Assembly (NCBI GenBank): GCA_024654105.1
Contig: JANLID010000376.1
Location: 1 to 38,548 of the forward strand
Direction: 5' to 3'
Source of the DNA: Gallionella sp.
GTDB lineage: Bacteria > Pseudomonadota > Gammaproteobacteria > Burkholderiales > Gallionellaceae
DNA: 38,548 nt
In this document: one piece after another, positions 24,441-34,686 of the stretch
How positions within the stretch are numbered: position 1 is the first letter of the stretch
How the letters are laid out: each line of letters opens with the position of its first letter
The notes under the pieces: model-generated
What the model saw: the letters and a program-made list of their open reading frames with translations, nothing else
Told to the model about the DNA's origin: nothing
Database searches by the model: none
Translations under genes and position numbers: made by a program

Positions 24441-26459
24441 ATGGCTGCGACACGCAACATCACCCCACCCAAGTTTAATGACATAACCAGTGCGATTCGC
24501 ATGCTGGCAGTGGATGCCGTGCAAAAGGCGAACTCCGGCCACCCCGGCGCGCCGATGGGTATGGCGGAAATCGCCGAGGTATTGTGGAATCACCACTTGC
24601 GCCACAACCCGGCCAACCCGAAGTGGGCTGATCGCGACCGTTTTGTGTTGTCCAATGGCCACGGCTCGATGCTGGTTTATGCGCTGCTGCACCTGTCCGG
24701 TTATGACCTGCCGATGGATGAGTTGAAGCGCTTCCGCCAGATGCATTCCAAGACCCCCGGCCATCCTGAATACGGTTACACGCCAGGTGTGGAAACCACC
24801 GGCGGGCCGCTCGGCCAGGGCATTACCAATGCAGTTGGCATGGCGATGGCGGAAAAGCTGCTGGCGGCGGAATTCAACAAACCGGGCCACGAAATCGTCA
24901 ATCACCACACCTATGTGTTCATGGGCGACGGTTGCATGATGGAAGGTATCTCGCATGAAGCATGCGCATTGGCCGGTACCTGGGGGCTGGGCAAGCTGAT
25001 CGCCTTTTGGGATGACAACAACATCTCGATTGACGGCCATGTGGATGGCTGGTTTACCGACGATACTGCCAAGCGTTTTGAAGCATACGGCTGGCACGTG
25101 ATTGCCGATGTGCAAGGGCATGATTCCGAAGCAGTCGATGCCGCGATCAAGGCAGGCAAGGCCGTTACCGACAAACCCACGCTGATCTGCTGCAAGACCA
25201 TCATCGGTGCGGGCTCGCCGAACAAGGCCGACACCCACGACGTGCATGGCGCAGCGCTGGGCAATGATGAAGTGGCCGCGACGCGCGAACACATCGGCTG
25301 GAAATATCCGCCGTTCGAAATCCCTGCCCATGTGTACCAGGCATGGGACGCGCGCATCAAGGGCGAAGGCCTGGAGAAATTGTGGAATAACAAGCTCGCC
25401 GAATACAAGGCTGCTTTCCCGAAAGAAGCGGCTGAATTTATGCGCCGCATCAAGGGTGAATTACCGGCCAACTGGGCGGCGCATGCTGCCGACGTGATTG
25501 CCAAGACCAACGAAAAGGCTGAAACCATCGCGACCCGCAAGGCGTCGCAGAACGCCATCAATGCACTGGTTCCGGCACTGCCTGAATTCCTCGGCGGTTC
25601 CGCCGACCTGACCGGTTCCAACCTGACCAACTGGACCGGTTGCAAGCACATTCGCGGCAAGAGCACCGGTAACTACATCAGCTATGGCGTGCGCGAATTC
25701 GGCATGTCGCACATCATGAACGGCATGGCTTTGCACGGTGGTTTCCTGCCGTTCGGCGGCACTTTCCTGATGTTCTCCGAATATGCGCGCAATGCGTTGC
25801 GCATGTCGGCGCTGATGAAGCAGCGCGTGATCTATGTATTCACCCACGACTCCATCGGCCTGGGCGAAGACGGGCCGACCCACCAGCCGGTCGAGCAGAC
25901 CGCTACGCTGCGCTTAATGCCCAACATGGAAGTATGGCGCCCGTGCGACACCGTCGAATCCATTGCCGCGTGGGTGGCCGCGGTCGAGCGCCGGGATGGC
26001 CCATCCAGCCTGGTGTTCAGCCGCCAGAACCTGGCGTTCCAGAAGCGCGATGCGGCGCAGATCGCCAACATCCGCAAGGGTGCCTATGTGCTGTCCGAAG
26101 CGGCAGGCGGCAAGCCACAGGCAGTGATTATCGCCACCGGTTCTGAGGTGTCATTGGCGCTGGAAGCGCAAAAAGCGCTGGCAGCAGAGGGCACCAATGT
26201 GCGCGTGGTGTCGATGCCGTCCACCAACGTGTTCGACAAACAGAATCAAGCCTATCGTGACAGCGTGTTGCCCAAGGGGGTGAAGCGCGTCGCGGTCGAG
26301 GCGGGCGTGACCGGCGGCTGGTACAAATACGTGGGGCTGGATGGCGCGGTGGTCGGCATGGATTGCTTCGGCGAATCCGCACCGGCGCCAGAGTTGTTCA
26401 AGCACTTCGGTTTTACCGCCGCCAACGTGGCGGCGACGGTGAAGAAAGTTATTGGCTGA
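24441..26459 (+). CDS. tkt: Transketolase
   Basis: 672 residues; GGAGGCAACAGGAA precedes the ATG. A ThDP enzyme that moves two-carbon units in the pentose phosphate and Calvin cycles. The ThDP motif [13 protein letters not shown], the substrate His region ([12 protein letters not shown]) and the pyrimidine domain ([28 protein letters not shown]) are all present. It heads the tkt-gap-pgk-pyk-fba cluster, an order typical of cbb clusters of autotrophic betaproteobacteria; in the absence of RuBisCO genes here the Calvin role is inferred. Confidence 0.97.
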   Translation: MAATRNITPPKFNDITSAIRMLAVDAVQKANSGHPGAPMGMAEIAEVLWNHHLRHNPANPKWADRDRFVLSNGHGSMLVYALLHLSGYDLPMDELKRFRQMHSKTPGHPEYGYTPGVETTGGPLGQGITNAVGMAMAEKLLAAEFNKPGHEIVNHHTYVFMGDGCMMEGISHEACALAGTWGLGKLIAFWDDNNISIDGHVDGWFTDDTAKRFEAYGWHVIADVQGHDSEAVDAAIKAGKAVTDKPTLICCKTIIGAGSPNKADTHDVHGAALGNDEVAATREHIGWKYPPFEIPAHVYQAWDARIKGEGLEKLWNNKLAEYKAAFPKEAAEFMRRIKGELPANWAAHAADVIAKTNEKAETIATRKASQNAINALVPALPEFLGGSADLTGSNLTNWTGCKHIRGKSTGNYISYGVREFGMSHIMNGMALHGGFLPFGGTFLMFSEYARNALRMSALMKQRVIYVFTHDSIGLGEDGPTHQPVEQTATLRLMPNMEVWRPCDTVESIAAWVAAVERRDGPSSLVFSRQNLAFQKRDAAQIANIRKGAYVLSEAAGGKPQAVIIATGSEVSLALEAQKALAAEGTNVRVVSMPSTNVFDKQNQAYRDSVLPKGVKRVAVEAGVTGGWYKYVGLDGAVVGMDCFGESAPAPELFKHFGFTAANVAATVKKVIG

Positions 26460-26502
26460 GGATTTATTGGCAACTACATTGCAGCCAAAGAGTTTTTAAT
26501 GA

Positions 26503-27522
<1,020 letters not shown>

Positions 27523-27523
27523 T

Positions 27524-27613
27524 AGGGAGTGGGGAGTAGGAAGTAGGAAGTGGGTTTCACGCTTCCCACTGAGGCACGAAGTGCCGTTCCACTCCCCACT
27601 CACCACTTCCCGC
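27524..27613. repeat. Polypurine/polypyrimidine stem-loop repeat between gap and pgk
   Basis: A purine-rich arm made of GGGAGTGG/GGAGTAGGAAG units (27524-27554) faces a pyrimidine-rich arm (27589-27613) that is its imperfect complement, around a smaller palindrome GGCACGAAGTGCC (27573-27585). A relative lies at 35938-36018. It starts one base after the gap stop and could terminate or attenuate transcription, or process the operon mRNA. Confidence 0.7.
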
Positions 27614-27629
27614 TTTTCATGGAGTAAAA

Positions 27630-28847
27630 ATGTCCGCAATTAAAATGACCAATATGGCTCTTTTTGGCAAGCGCGTCCTGATCCGTTCGGATCTCAATGT
27701 GCCCGTCAAGGATGGCAAAGTCACCTCCGATGCGCGCATCACCGCGTCGATGGCGACGATCGAGTTTGCCATGAAGGCCGGCGCATGCGTCATGGTGACC
27801 TCGCATCTGGGGCGTCCGGAAGAAGGCGTTTATTCCGAAGAAAACTCGCTCAAGCCGGTGGCGCATGTCATCGCCAACAAGCTGGGCAAGCCGGTGCGCC
27901 TGATCAAGGATTGGGCGGATGGCGGCTTCGATGTCGCCCCGGGCGAACTGGTGCTGCTGGAGAACTGCCGCTTCAACAAGGGCGAGAAAAAGAACGCCGA
28001 AGAAACGGCGAGGAAATACGCAGCCCTGTGCGACGTATTCGTGATGGACGCTTTCGGTACCGCACACCGCGCGGAAGCGTCGACCCACGGCGTGGCGAAG
28101 TATGCGCCGACTGCGGCGGCCGGCATCCTGCTGACCGAGGAACTGGATGCGCTGTCCAAGGCGCTGCTCAACCCGGCGCGCCCGATGGTGGCCATCGTCG
28201 GCGGCAGCAAGGTTTCGACCAAGCTGACCGTGCTGGAATCGCTGTCCGACAAGTGTGAGCAACTGGTGGTCGGCGGCGGCATCGCCAACACCTTCCTCAA
28301 GGCGGCAGGCAAGAACGTTGGCAAGTCGCTGTGCGAGGACGATCTGGTGCCGACCGCACAGAGCCTGATGCAGAAGATGCAGGCGCGTGGTGCTTCGATC
28401 CCCATTGCGGTTGACGTGGTGGTCGGCAAGAAGTTCGACGCAAACGAACCGGCCGTGCTGAAAGGTGCGGACGAGGTGGCAGACGATGACATGATTTTCG
28501 ACATCGGCCCGCAATCCGCGCAGGAAATCGCCGACATCATTATGAAGGCGGGCACGGTGGTGTGGAACGGGCCGGTCGGGGTGTTCGAGTTTGACCAGTT
28601 CGGCGAAGGCACCAAGAAGATCGCCACGGCGATCGCGGAAACCCAGGCGTTCACGCTGGCGGGCGGCGGCGATACCATCGCCGCGATCCAGAAATACGGT
28701 ATCTACGACAAGGTTTCTTACATCTCCACGGCGGGCGGCGCATTTCTGGAATTCCTCGAAGGCAAGAAATTGCCGGCAGTCGAGATTCTGGAACAACGTG
28801 CGCAGAAAGACATGGAGGGTTGCGGCAGCGGTTGCAGTTGCAAATAA
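27630..28847 (+). CDS. pgk: Phosphoglycerate kinase
   Basis: 405 residues, with GGAG 6 bases before the ATG. It transfers phosphate between ATP and 3-phosphoglycerate. The N-terminal RSDLNVPV (substrate Asp), SHLGRP, the basic patch, the hinge region GGSKVSTKL and the C-terminal glycine-rich GGGDTIAAI are present. The protein ends in a short cysteine-rich tail ([10 protein letters not shown]) beyond the usual C-terminus, which could bind metal or be redox-sensitive. Pyk follows after 9 bp. Confidence 0.97.
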   Translation: MSAIKMTNMALFGKRVLIRSDLNVPVKDGKVTSDARITASMATIEFAMKAGACVMVTSHLGRPEEGVYSEENSLKPVAHVIANKLGKPVRLIKDWADGGFDVAPGELVLLENCRFNKGEKKNAEETARKYAALCDVFVMDAFGTAHRAEASTHGVAKYAPTAAAGILLTEELDALSKALLNPARPMVAIVGGSKVSTKLTVLESLSDKCEQLVVGGGIANTFLKAAGKNVGKSLCEDDLVPTAQSLMQKMQARGASIPIAVDVVVGKKFDANEPAVLKGADEVADDDMIFDIGPQSAQEIADIIMKAGTVVWNGPVGVFEFDQFGEGTKKIATAIAETQAFTLAGGGDTIAAIQKYGIYDKVSYISTAGGAFLEFLEGKKLPAVEILEQRAQKDMEGCGSGCSCK

Positions 28848-28856
28848 CCAATCATC

Positions 28857-30296
28857 ATGCTGCGTAGAACCAAAATCGTCGCAACCCTGGGGCCCGCTTC
28901 CAGCGACCAGAAAGTCATCGAGCGGATGATTCGCGCCGGGGTCGACCTGGTGCGGATGAATTTCTCGCACGGCTCGGTGCGGGATCATGTGCAGCGCGCC
29001 GAGACGGTGCGCGCGGCAGCGGCAGTCGTCGGGCGCACCGTGGGCATCCTGGCCGACCTGCAAGGTCCGAAAATCCGCGTGCGCAAATTCGAGAACGACA
29101 AAATCATCCTGAACAAGGGCGACACCTTCATCCTCGATGCCGCGCTGGACGGATTGGGCAACCAGCAGCGCGTCGGGCTGGATTACAAGGACTTGCCCAA
29201 GGATGTCAGCAAAGGCACGGTGCTGTTGCTCAACGATGGCATGCTGGAGTTTGATGTTGTCGAAGTTAAGGGTGCTGAGATCATTTGCCGGGTAATGCGC
29301 GGCGGCGTGCTGTCCAACAACAAGGGCATCAACCGCAAGGGCGGCGGACTGACCGCGCCGGCGCTGACCGGCAAGGACAAGGAAGATATCAAGACTGCCG
29401 CGCTGATCAAGGCGGACTATCTGGCGGTATCGTTTCCGCGCAGCGGTGACGACATGCGCCTGGCGCGCGAGCTGATGCACGCGGCGGGCGGCAAGAGTAT
29501 GCTGATGGCCAAGATCGAGCGCGCCGAGGCGATCCCGGCGCTGGGCGACATTATCGATGCGTCCGACGCCATCATGGTGGCGCGCGGCGACCTGAGCGTG
29601 GAAGTCGGCGATGCGGCCGTGCCCGGCCTGCAAAAGCGCATGATCAAAATGGCGCGCTCTAAAAATCGCTTGGTGATTACCGCCACGCAAATGATGGAGT
29701 CGATGATCAGTAACCCGATCCCGACCCGCGCGGAAGTGTCCGACGTGGCGAATGCCGTGCTGGACGGCACGGATGCGGTGATGCTGTCGGCGGAAACAGC
29801 GGTAGGCGATTACCCGGTGGAAACCATCGAAGCCATGGCGCGCATCTGCCTCAAGGCCGAGCAAGAGGTGGAAGAGAGTGTGTTCGACCGCCGCATTGTG
29901 CAACAAAAATTTGCGCGCATCGACCAGTCGATCGCGATGTCCGCGCTGTTTGCCGCGTCGCATTTCAAGGTCAAGGCCATCATCGCGTTGACCCAGTCCG
30001 GCTCGACGCCGTTGTGGATGTCGCGCTTGAATGCGGGCGTGCCGATTTTCGCGCTGACCCCGCTGCCGGAAACCTTGAGCAAGGTGACTCTGTTCAGCGG
30101 CGTGCATCCCATCGCTTTCCATTCCAAAGCCAGGGGGCAGCTGGAAGAATGGCACCAGATCGAGGCAACTCTCGTGGAACGGGGCTTGGTAAAGGACGGC
30201 GATATGGTGGTAATGACCATCGGTGAAGCGATGGGAAAATCGGGACATACCAACACGATGAAGATTATGCGTGTCGGCGATCATCGCAAAACATAA
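28857..30296 (+). CDS. pyk: Pyruvate kinase
   Basis: 479 residues. It makes pyruvate and ATP from phosphoenolpyruvate and ADP. The substrate loops are visible: RMNFSHGS, the catalytic Lys region, [30 protein letters not shown] and [18 protein letters not shown]. The allosteric C-terminal domain is present and full length. No ribosome site precedes the ATG at 28857, so it is probably coupled to pgk, 9 bp upstream. Its presence in a Calvin-type cluster links fixed carbon to central metabolism. Confidence 0.97.
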   Translation: MLRRTKIVATLGPASSDQKVIERMIRAGVDLVRMNFSHGSVRDHVQRAETVRAAAAVVGRTVGILADLQGPKIRVRKFENDKIILNKGDTFILDAALDGLGNQQRVGLDYKDLPKDVSKGTVLLLNDGMLEFDVVEVKGAEIICRVMRGGVLSNNKGINRKGGGLTAPALTGKDKEDIKTAALIKADYLAVSFPRSGDDMRLARELMHAAGGKSMLMAKIERAEAIPALGDIIDASDAIMVARGDLSVEVGDAAVPGLQKRMIKMARSKNRLVITATQMMESMISNPIPTRAEVSDVANAVLDGTDAVMLSAETAVGDYPVETIEAMARICLKAEQEVEESVFDRRIVQQKFARIDQSIAMSALFAASHFKVKAIIALTQSGSTPLWMSRLNAGVPIFALTPLPETLSKVTLFSGVHPIAFHSKARGQLEEWHQIEATLVERGLVKDGDMVVMTIGEAMGKSGHTNTMKIMRVGDHRKT

Positions 30297-30299
30297 AGC

Positions 30300-30323
30300 A
30301 GGGGCACGGCGCGCCGTGCCCCT
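30300..30323. repeat. 24-bp perfect palindrome between pyk and fba
   Basis: The palindrome reads AGGGGCACGGCG followed by its exact reverse complement, starting 4 bases after the pyk stop. Sequences of this GGGGCACGGC type recur as intergenic palindromes in many proteobacteria. It could act as a partial terminator or mRNA-stability stem within the operon; no T-run follows. Confidence 0.75.
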
Positions 30324-30358
30324 ACCCCCCTGTAATTTATTTAATCAGGAGAAAACAC

Positions 30359-31423
30359 ATGGCACTCGTCTCTTTACGTCAACTACTCGACCATGCGGCG
30401 GAACACAGCTACGGCCTGCCCGCCTTCAACGTGAACAATCTGGAGCAGGTCAAGGCGATCATGGAAGCGGCCGACGAAACCAGCAGCCCGGTCATCATGC
30501 AAGGCTCCGCCGGTGCGCGCAAATATGCCGGCGAGGCATTCCTGCGCCACCTGATCGAAGCCGCGGTGGAAGCCTATCCGCACATTCCGGTGGTGATGCA
30601 TCAGGATCACGGCGCGTCACCGGCGATCTGTATCCAGGCGATCAAGTCCGGCTTCTCCAGCGTGATGATGGACGGCTCGCTGAAAGAAGATGCGAAAACG
30701 CCTTCCTCGTTCGAATACAACGTGGATGTCACACGTCGCGTGGTGGAGATGTCGCACGCGGTGGGCGTATCGGTGGAAGGCGAACTGGGCTGCCTCGGCT
30801 CGCTGGAAAGCGGCATGGGCGAAAAGGAAGATGGCCACGGCGCGGAAGGCGCGCTGAGCCAGGACCAGTTGCTGACCGACCCGAATGAAGCGGCCGAATT
30901 CGTCAAGTTGACCCAGGTGGATGCCTTGGCCATCGCCATCGGCACCTCGCACGGCGCCTACAAATTTACCCGCCCCCCAACCGGCGCGGTGCTGCGCATC
31001 GACCGCATCAAGGAAATCCATGCGCGCATTCCCAATACACATCTGGTGATGCACGGCTCGTCGAGCGTGCCGCAGGAATGGCTGAAGGTGATCAACTCTT
31101 TCGGCGGCACCATGGGCGAAACCTATGGCGTGCCGGTCGAGGAAATCGTCGAGGGCATCAAGAATGGCGTGCGCAAGGTGAACATTGACACCGACCTGCG
31201 CATGGCCTCCACCGGCGCGGTGCGCCGCCATCTGGTGGAAGACACCAGGAACTTCGATCCGCGCAAGTTCCTCGCCGCCGCCACCAAGGCGATGAAGGAA
31301 ATTTGCAAGGCGCGCTATGAGGCCTTCGGTGCGGCAGGCCAGGCGTCCAAAATCAAGCCGGTCTCGCTGGACGCGATGGCCAACCGCTATGCCAAGGGCG
31401 AGCTGAACGCGATCATTAAGTAA
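30359..31423 (+). CDS. fba: Class II fructose-bisphosphate aldolase
   Basis: 354 residues, with CAGGAG 8 bases upstream. A zinc-dependent aldolase of the form found in Calvin-cycle operons: [14 protein letters not shown] at the start, the metal His pair ([10 protein letters not shown]), [22 protein letters not shown] and HGSSSVP. It condenses dihydroxyacetone phosphate with glyceraldehyde 3-phosphate, and may also use erythrose 4-phosphate. It closes the tkt-gap-pgk-pyk-fba cluster. Confidence 0.96.
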   Translation: MALVSLRQLLDHAAEHSYGLPAFNVNNLEQVKAIMEAADETSSPVIMQGSAGARKYAGEAFLRHLIEAAVEAYPHIPVVMHQDHGASPAICIQAIKSGFSSVMMDGSLKEDAKTPSSFEYNVDVTRRVVEMSHAVGVSVEGELGCLGSLESGMGEKEDGHGAEGALSQDQLLTDPNEAAEFVKLTQVDALAIAIGTSHGAYKFTRPPTGAVLRIDRIKEIHARIPNTHLVMHGSSSVPQEWLKVINSFGGTMGETYGVPVEEIVEGIKNGVRKVNIDTDLRMASTGAVRRHLVEDTRNFDPRKFLAAATKAMKEICKARYEAFGAAGQASKIKPVSLDAMANRYAKGELNAIIK

Positions 31424-31469
31424 CTGGAGAATTGATTCCCTCGTACCGGCTGAGCCGCGCGACCATATC

Positions 31470-31901
31470 ATGATCGAATACATCTTCTTTGAAGCGCCGT
31501 TGCGCAATGCTTTCGTTGAATACGCCGAAGGCTTGGGGATCACATGCGCCTTGCATGACGATCCGATGGGCCTCGTCGTTGCGATACCGGAGGACATCGC
31601 CGAAAATCTCGAAGACGCGCTGGAAGAACGTTACGACGAATTGCAGGACGAGCAGGCACAATTGCTGTCAGAAAAGGAAGGCGGACTCAAGCGACTGGCC
31701 GGCTTCCGCTTCGACCTGCCCGATGGGCAATCGCGCATGGTCCCCCTGCAGCCGGACTTGGCAAAGCGTCTGCTGGCCGGATTCAGCCTCGAGGAAATAC
31801 GGGCATTATTTGAAGCGGTCGCGCGCAGCGCGGTGAGCGCCGAAGAGAATTGCCTGCGCAAAGCGCTGGTGGAAGAGCAGACAGTACGCGAGGTAAAGTA
31901 G
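31470..31901 (+). CDS. Conserved-looking protein of unknown function
   Basis: 143 residues, soluble and acidic. The N-terminal part (IEYIFFEAPLRNAFVEYAEG) looks like an alpha/beta fold; a strongly acidic helix follows (EDIAENLEDALEERYDEL), then a beta-rich part (LAGFRFDLPDGQSRMVPLQP) and a C-terminal helix. I do not recognise the family. The gene lies 46 bp after fba and could be cotranscribed, but no metabolic motif is visible. The codon use matches its neighbours, so it is probably resident. Confidence 0.75.
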   Translation: MIEYIFFEAPLRNAFVEYAEGLGITCALHDDPMGLVVAIPEDIAENLEDALEERYDELQDEQAQLLSEKEGGLKRLAGFRFDLPDGQSRMVPLQPDLAKRLLAGFSLEEIRALFEAVARSAVSAEENCLRKALVEEQTVREVK

Positions 31902-32008
31902 CCGCGGCCGCAAGCGCGCGGATTTGATTGCAGATTCCCGGTCGCGCGAATCGGTATAAACTGTCCACAGCATTCCCAGGTAGTTCAATCCACTCGCAGG
32001 AGGCTCTC

Positions 32009-32605
32009 ATGTCACGCACTTCATTAGACCAGGCTGCACTCGACCAGCTCTTTTTCGACGCACATACCCACAACGCCTGGCAAAAGAGGCCGGTGCCGGA
32101 CGAACTGCTGCGCCGTCTTTACGACACCTTCCGCATGGGGCCGACCTCGGCCAATAGTTGTCCGGCGCGCATCGTGTTCGTCAAATCCAGGGAAGCGAAA
32201 GAGATGCTTGATCCGGCTTTGCAGGAAGGCAATCGCGCCAAAAGCATGGCCGCTCCGGTCACCGCCATCATTGGCTACGATCTGCATTTCTATGAAAGGA
32301 TGGGCAAGCTATACCCCAATGCGCCGGATGCGCGCAGCTGGTTCGACAAGGACGAGCAAACCGCCTTCACCAACGCCTTTCGCAACGGCACGCTGCAAGG
32401 CGCCTACCTCATCATCGCGGCACGCGCGCTCGGTCTCGATTGCGGTCCGATGTCCGGCTTCGACAATGCTCTGGTAGATCAACTGTTCTTCGCGGGAACC
32501 TCAGTGAAATCCAACTTCCTGTGCAACCTCGGCTATGGCGACCCGAAGGGTGTCTATCCGCGCAACCCGAGACTGGAGTTTGATGAAGCGTGCAGGATTG
32601 CCTGA
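32009..32605 (+). CDS. rutE: Malonic semialdehyde reductase / nitroreductase family
   Basis: 198 residues from ATG 32009, chosen for its AGGAGG site; the frame is open to 31928 but without homology. FMN-dependent nitroreductase fold, closely matching RutE throughout: [54 protein letters not shown] and [11 protein letters not shown]. RutE reduces malonic semialdehyde from uracil breakdown to 3-hydroxypropionate, and related enzymes act on other aldehydes or nitro compounds. No other rut gene is nearby, so pathway assignment is uncertain. Confidence 0.9.
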   Translation: MSRTSLDQAALDQLFFDAHTHNAWQKRPVPDELLRRLYDTFRMGPTSANSCPARIVFVKSREAKEMLDPALQEGNRAKSMAAPVTAIIGYDLHFYERMGKLYPNAPDARSWFDKDEQTAFTNAFRNGTLQGAYLIIAARALGLDCGPMSGFDNALVDQLFFAGTSVKSNFLCNLGYGDPKGVYPRNPRLEFDEACRIA

Positions 32606-32737
32606 ATAGGCTTGAAACCGCCACAATTATTGCCCAGCTAAGTTGTTGCTGCGATTCCCTGTGCGGATTCGAACAGTCTGGAAACGCCATGAAAATCTGC
32701 TACCCTGTTCCGCGGATAATCATGCCGGGAAAACGCA

Positions 32738-33559
32738 ATGGCAATTTATGCGATAGGTGATATACAGGGATGCTACGCCGAGCTTCAGCAGTTGCTGGAA
32801 CAGGTACGCTTCGATCCGGCGCAGGACAAACTGTGGCTGGTCGGCGACTTGGTAAACCGCGGGCCGGGTTCATTGGAGGTATTGCGGCTGGTCAAATCGT
32901 TGGGCGGCAGCGCGGTCACCGTGCTCGGCAACCATGACTTGCACCTGCTCGCCGTCGCGGAAGGCGTGGCGGAACTGCATCGCACCGATACGCTGGATGA
33001 GATTCTCCACGCGCCGGATCGCGACGAATTGTTGCACTGGCTGCGCAACCAGTGCCTGCTGCACGCGCAGGACGGCTATGTGCTGGTTCACGCCGGGCTG
33101 CTGCCGCAATGGAGCGTGGCGCAGGCCGAAAACCTGGCGCGCGAAGCCGAAGCCGCGCTGCGCGGCGGCGATTACGCCACTTTCCTTTCGCGCATGTATG
33201 GCAATTCCCCGCACAACTGGGACGACGGCTTTTCCGGCTACAAACGCCTGCGCGTCATCATCAACGCCTTTACGCGCATGCGCATCTGCACCAAAGAAGG
33301 CGAGATGGAATTCAAGTTCAAGGGAGAAGTAAAGAACATCCCGCTCGGTTATCTGCCGTGGTTCGACGTGCCCAAGCGCGCCAGTGCCGATTCAACAATA
33401 ATCTTCGGCCACTGGTCCGCACTCGGCCTGCTGCTCAGGAAAGACGCCATCGCACTCGACACCGGCTGTCTGTGGGGCGGCCCGATGAGCGCCGTCCGGC
33501 TGGATGACCGCCAGTTGTTCCAGGCGGCCTGCAACAACCCGGTGGCGAAGCATTGGTGA
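32738..33559 (+). CDS. apaH: Diadenosine tetraphosphatase, symmetrical
   Basis: 273 residues. It hydrolyses Ap4A to two ADP and also removes Np4 caps from RNA. The metallophosphatase motifs are intact: [20 protein letters not shown] and [10 protein letters not shown], with VHAGLLPQW and FGHWSALGL further on. The last seven codons (NPVAKHW) and the stop lie in a 27-bp sequence repeated at 34297-34323, on the far side of the mazEF genes, so apaH is the insertion target of that module and kept its full C-terminus. Confidence 0.96.
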   Translation: MAIYAIGDIQGCYAELQQLLEQVRFDPAQDKLWLVGDLVNRGPGSLEVLRLVKSLGGSAVTVLGNHDLHLLAVAEGVAELHRTDTLDEILHAPDRDELLHWLRNQCLLHAQDGYVLVHAGLLPQWSVAQAENLAREAEAALRGGDYATFLSRMYGNSPHNWDDGFSGYKRLRVIINAFTRMRICTKEGEMEFKFKGEVKNIPLGYLPWFDVPKRASADSTIIFGHWSALGLLLRKDAIALDTGCLWGGPMSAVRLDDRQLFQAACNNPVAKHW

Positions 33560-33562
33560 TGG
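33536..33562 (+). repeat. 27-bp direct repeat, left copy (apaH 3' end)
   Basis: AACCCGGTGGCGAAGCATTG followed by GTGATGG. It encodes the end of apaH and is identical to 34297-34323. The pair brackets mazEF exactly, like a target-site duplication or attachment-site pair. Confidence 0.9.
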
Positions 33563-33592
33563 GGTACATCAAAATTGACCGTTGGCTTCAAG

Positions 33593-33616
33593 ATGTATAG
33601 ACTTGCGTTTATACAT
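33593..33616 (+). promoter_or_regulatory. Candidate mazEF operator
   Basis: ATGTATA (33593-33599) and TATACAT (33610-33616) form an exact 7-bp inverted repeat with a 10-base spacer, 19 bp before the mazE start. MazE antitoxins repress their own promoters by binding such palindromes. A TTGACC at 33575-33580 with TATAGA at 33596-33601 (15-bp spacer) is a possible promoter. Confidence 0.5.
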
Positions 33617-33635
33617 TTTTGCAAGGAGCGAAGTC

Positions 33636-33890
33636 ATGGCCGAAGCTGTTCTGGATATCAAGCAGTGGGGCAACAATCTGGGTGTCCGCCTGCCGGCTGC
33701 GGTAGCGCGGGAAGCACACCTGCATGTTGATCAGCGCGTGCGCGTATCGGTCGAAGGCGATCAGGTCATCATCAAGCCCGTCAATGATACCCGGCTTACC
33801 CTGGAGCAGCGCCTGGCCGCCTATGATCCGCAGCGCCACGGCGTTGAGCAGATGACCACGATACAAATGCCGGGAGCCGAGCGTTGGTAG
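33636..33890 (+). CDS. mazE: MazE-type antitoxin (AbrB-fold)
   Basis: 84 residues from ATG 33636, with AAGGAG 8 bases upstream; the frame is open to 33582 without homology. The swapped-hairpin AbrB DNA-binding domain is clear: LDIKQWGNNLGVRLPAAVA and RVRVSVEGDQVIIKPV. The C-terminal tail (QRLAAYDPQRHG) should wrap the toxin. The stop overlaps the mazF start by 7 bases. The whole module lies between the 27-bp direct repeats. Confidence 0.9.
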   Translation: MAEAVLDIKQWGNNLGVRLPAAVAREAHLHVDQRVRVSVEGDQVIIKPVNDTRLTLEQRLAAYDPQRHGVEQMTTIQMPGAERW

Positions 33891-34294
33891 CTGCCAACAA
33901 AGCAGCTCCGGATAAACAAAAGCCAAAACGCAAGTCTTGGGTGCCTGATCGGCAGGATATCATCTGGATTGATTGCAATCCGCAGGTCGGGCGTGAAATG
34001 CGCGATACCCACCCGTTTCTGGTGCTCTCGCCGCGCATCTTCAACGAGAAAACCTCGTTGGTTATCGGTCTACCCATGACTACAGCGGAATACAACTCGG
34101 ATAATCCATTTGCGGTTGTGGCTGGGAAAGCAAAAGGACGAAAGACCGGGCAAACCAGCTATGTGCTTTGCCACCAGCCCCAGTCGTTTGACTGGCGCTT
34201 GCGCAAGGCCAAGGCACACCCGCTCGGCGCATTGCCCAACGCCTTGTTTGCGCAGGTTTGCGAACGGCTCAACCAGATCATTCAGGTGGGCTGA
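33884..34294 (+). CDS. mazF: MazF/PemK-type endoribonuclease toxin
   Basis: 136 residues with a TTG start at 33884 (GGGAG 7 bases upstream), overlapping the mazE stop. The PemK/MazF fold is indicated by RQDIIWIDCNPQVGREM (the Gly-x-Glu region), THPFLVLSPRIFN and LPMTTAEYNSDNPF. It cleaves mRNA at short sequence motifs until bound by MazE. The N-terminal 15 residues are basic and disordered. It ends 2 bp before the right-hand direct repeat. Confidence 0.92.
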   Translation: MVAANKAAPDKQKPKRKSWVPDRQDIIWIDCNPQVGREMRDTHPFLVLSPRIFNEKTSLVIGLPMTTAEYNSDNPFAVVAGKAKGRKTGQTSYVLCHQPQSFDWRLRKAKAHPLGALPNALFAQVCERLNQIIQVG

Positions 34295-34296
34295 AG

Positions 34297-34323
34297 AACC
34301 CGGTGGCGAAGCATTGGTGATGG
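34297..34323 (+). repeat. 27-bp direct repeat, right copy
   Basis: Identical to 33536-33562. Here it is not part of a functional apaH frame, so it is the duplicate created by the event that placed mazEF here, or the original junction. Confidence 0.9.
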
Positions 34324-34377
34324 CTTAGTTTGCACAGCAGGAAGAGAAGCAGCGCCGTTCTTCAAGGAGATGTCGCC

Positions 34378-34560
34378 ATGTTTGCATTTGAACAGGATTG
34401 CAAAATTAAACCGCCAATTCTTAATCGCCATGGCAAGTTAATTAAGACCATCGAGCTTGATTACACAAAAAATGTAATGGCTGACATGAAGTGGACAAAT
34501 GAATGGCTTAGAGATGCAGATGAGCCGAATCGTGAATTCATTTTTTTGGTTGATAAATAA
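34378..34560 (+). CDS. Small protein of unknown function
   Basis: 60 residues from ATG 34378, with AAGGAGATG at good spacing; an upstream TTG at 34330 is less likely. It is AT-rich compared with apaH and glyA. The sequence (CKIKPPILNRHGKLIKTIEL, then WTNEWLRDADEPNREF) has no signal peptide and no motif I recognise. It could be a third component of the inserted region, or a resident gene between apaH and glyA, since it lies outside the direct repeats. Confidence 0.55.
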   Translation: MFAFEQDCKIKPPILNRHGKLIKTIELDYTKNVMADMKWTNEWLRDADEPNREFIFLVDK

Positions 34561-34686
34561 GCGTAACTCATTTTTCCACCTATCTTGCCCCCCGGTTTTC
34601 TGAAAAACCACTGCATTATCGGCTTGCCCGATCAGCATGGTAAAATCCGCACCTTTCCCGCTTTCATTATTTCAGGAATTAACGCC

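Noticed and set aside
27600-30284. Very long open frame (about 894 codons) antisense to pgk and pyk
   Set aside because: GC-rich genes with biased third positions give long antisense frames; the product is Arg/His-rich and has no recognisable domain.
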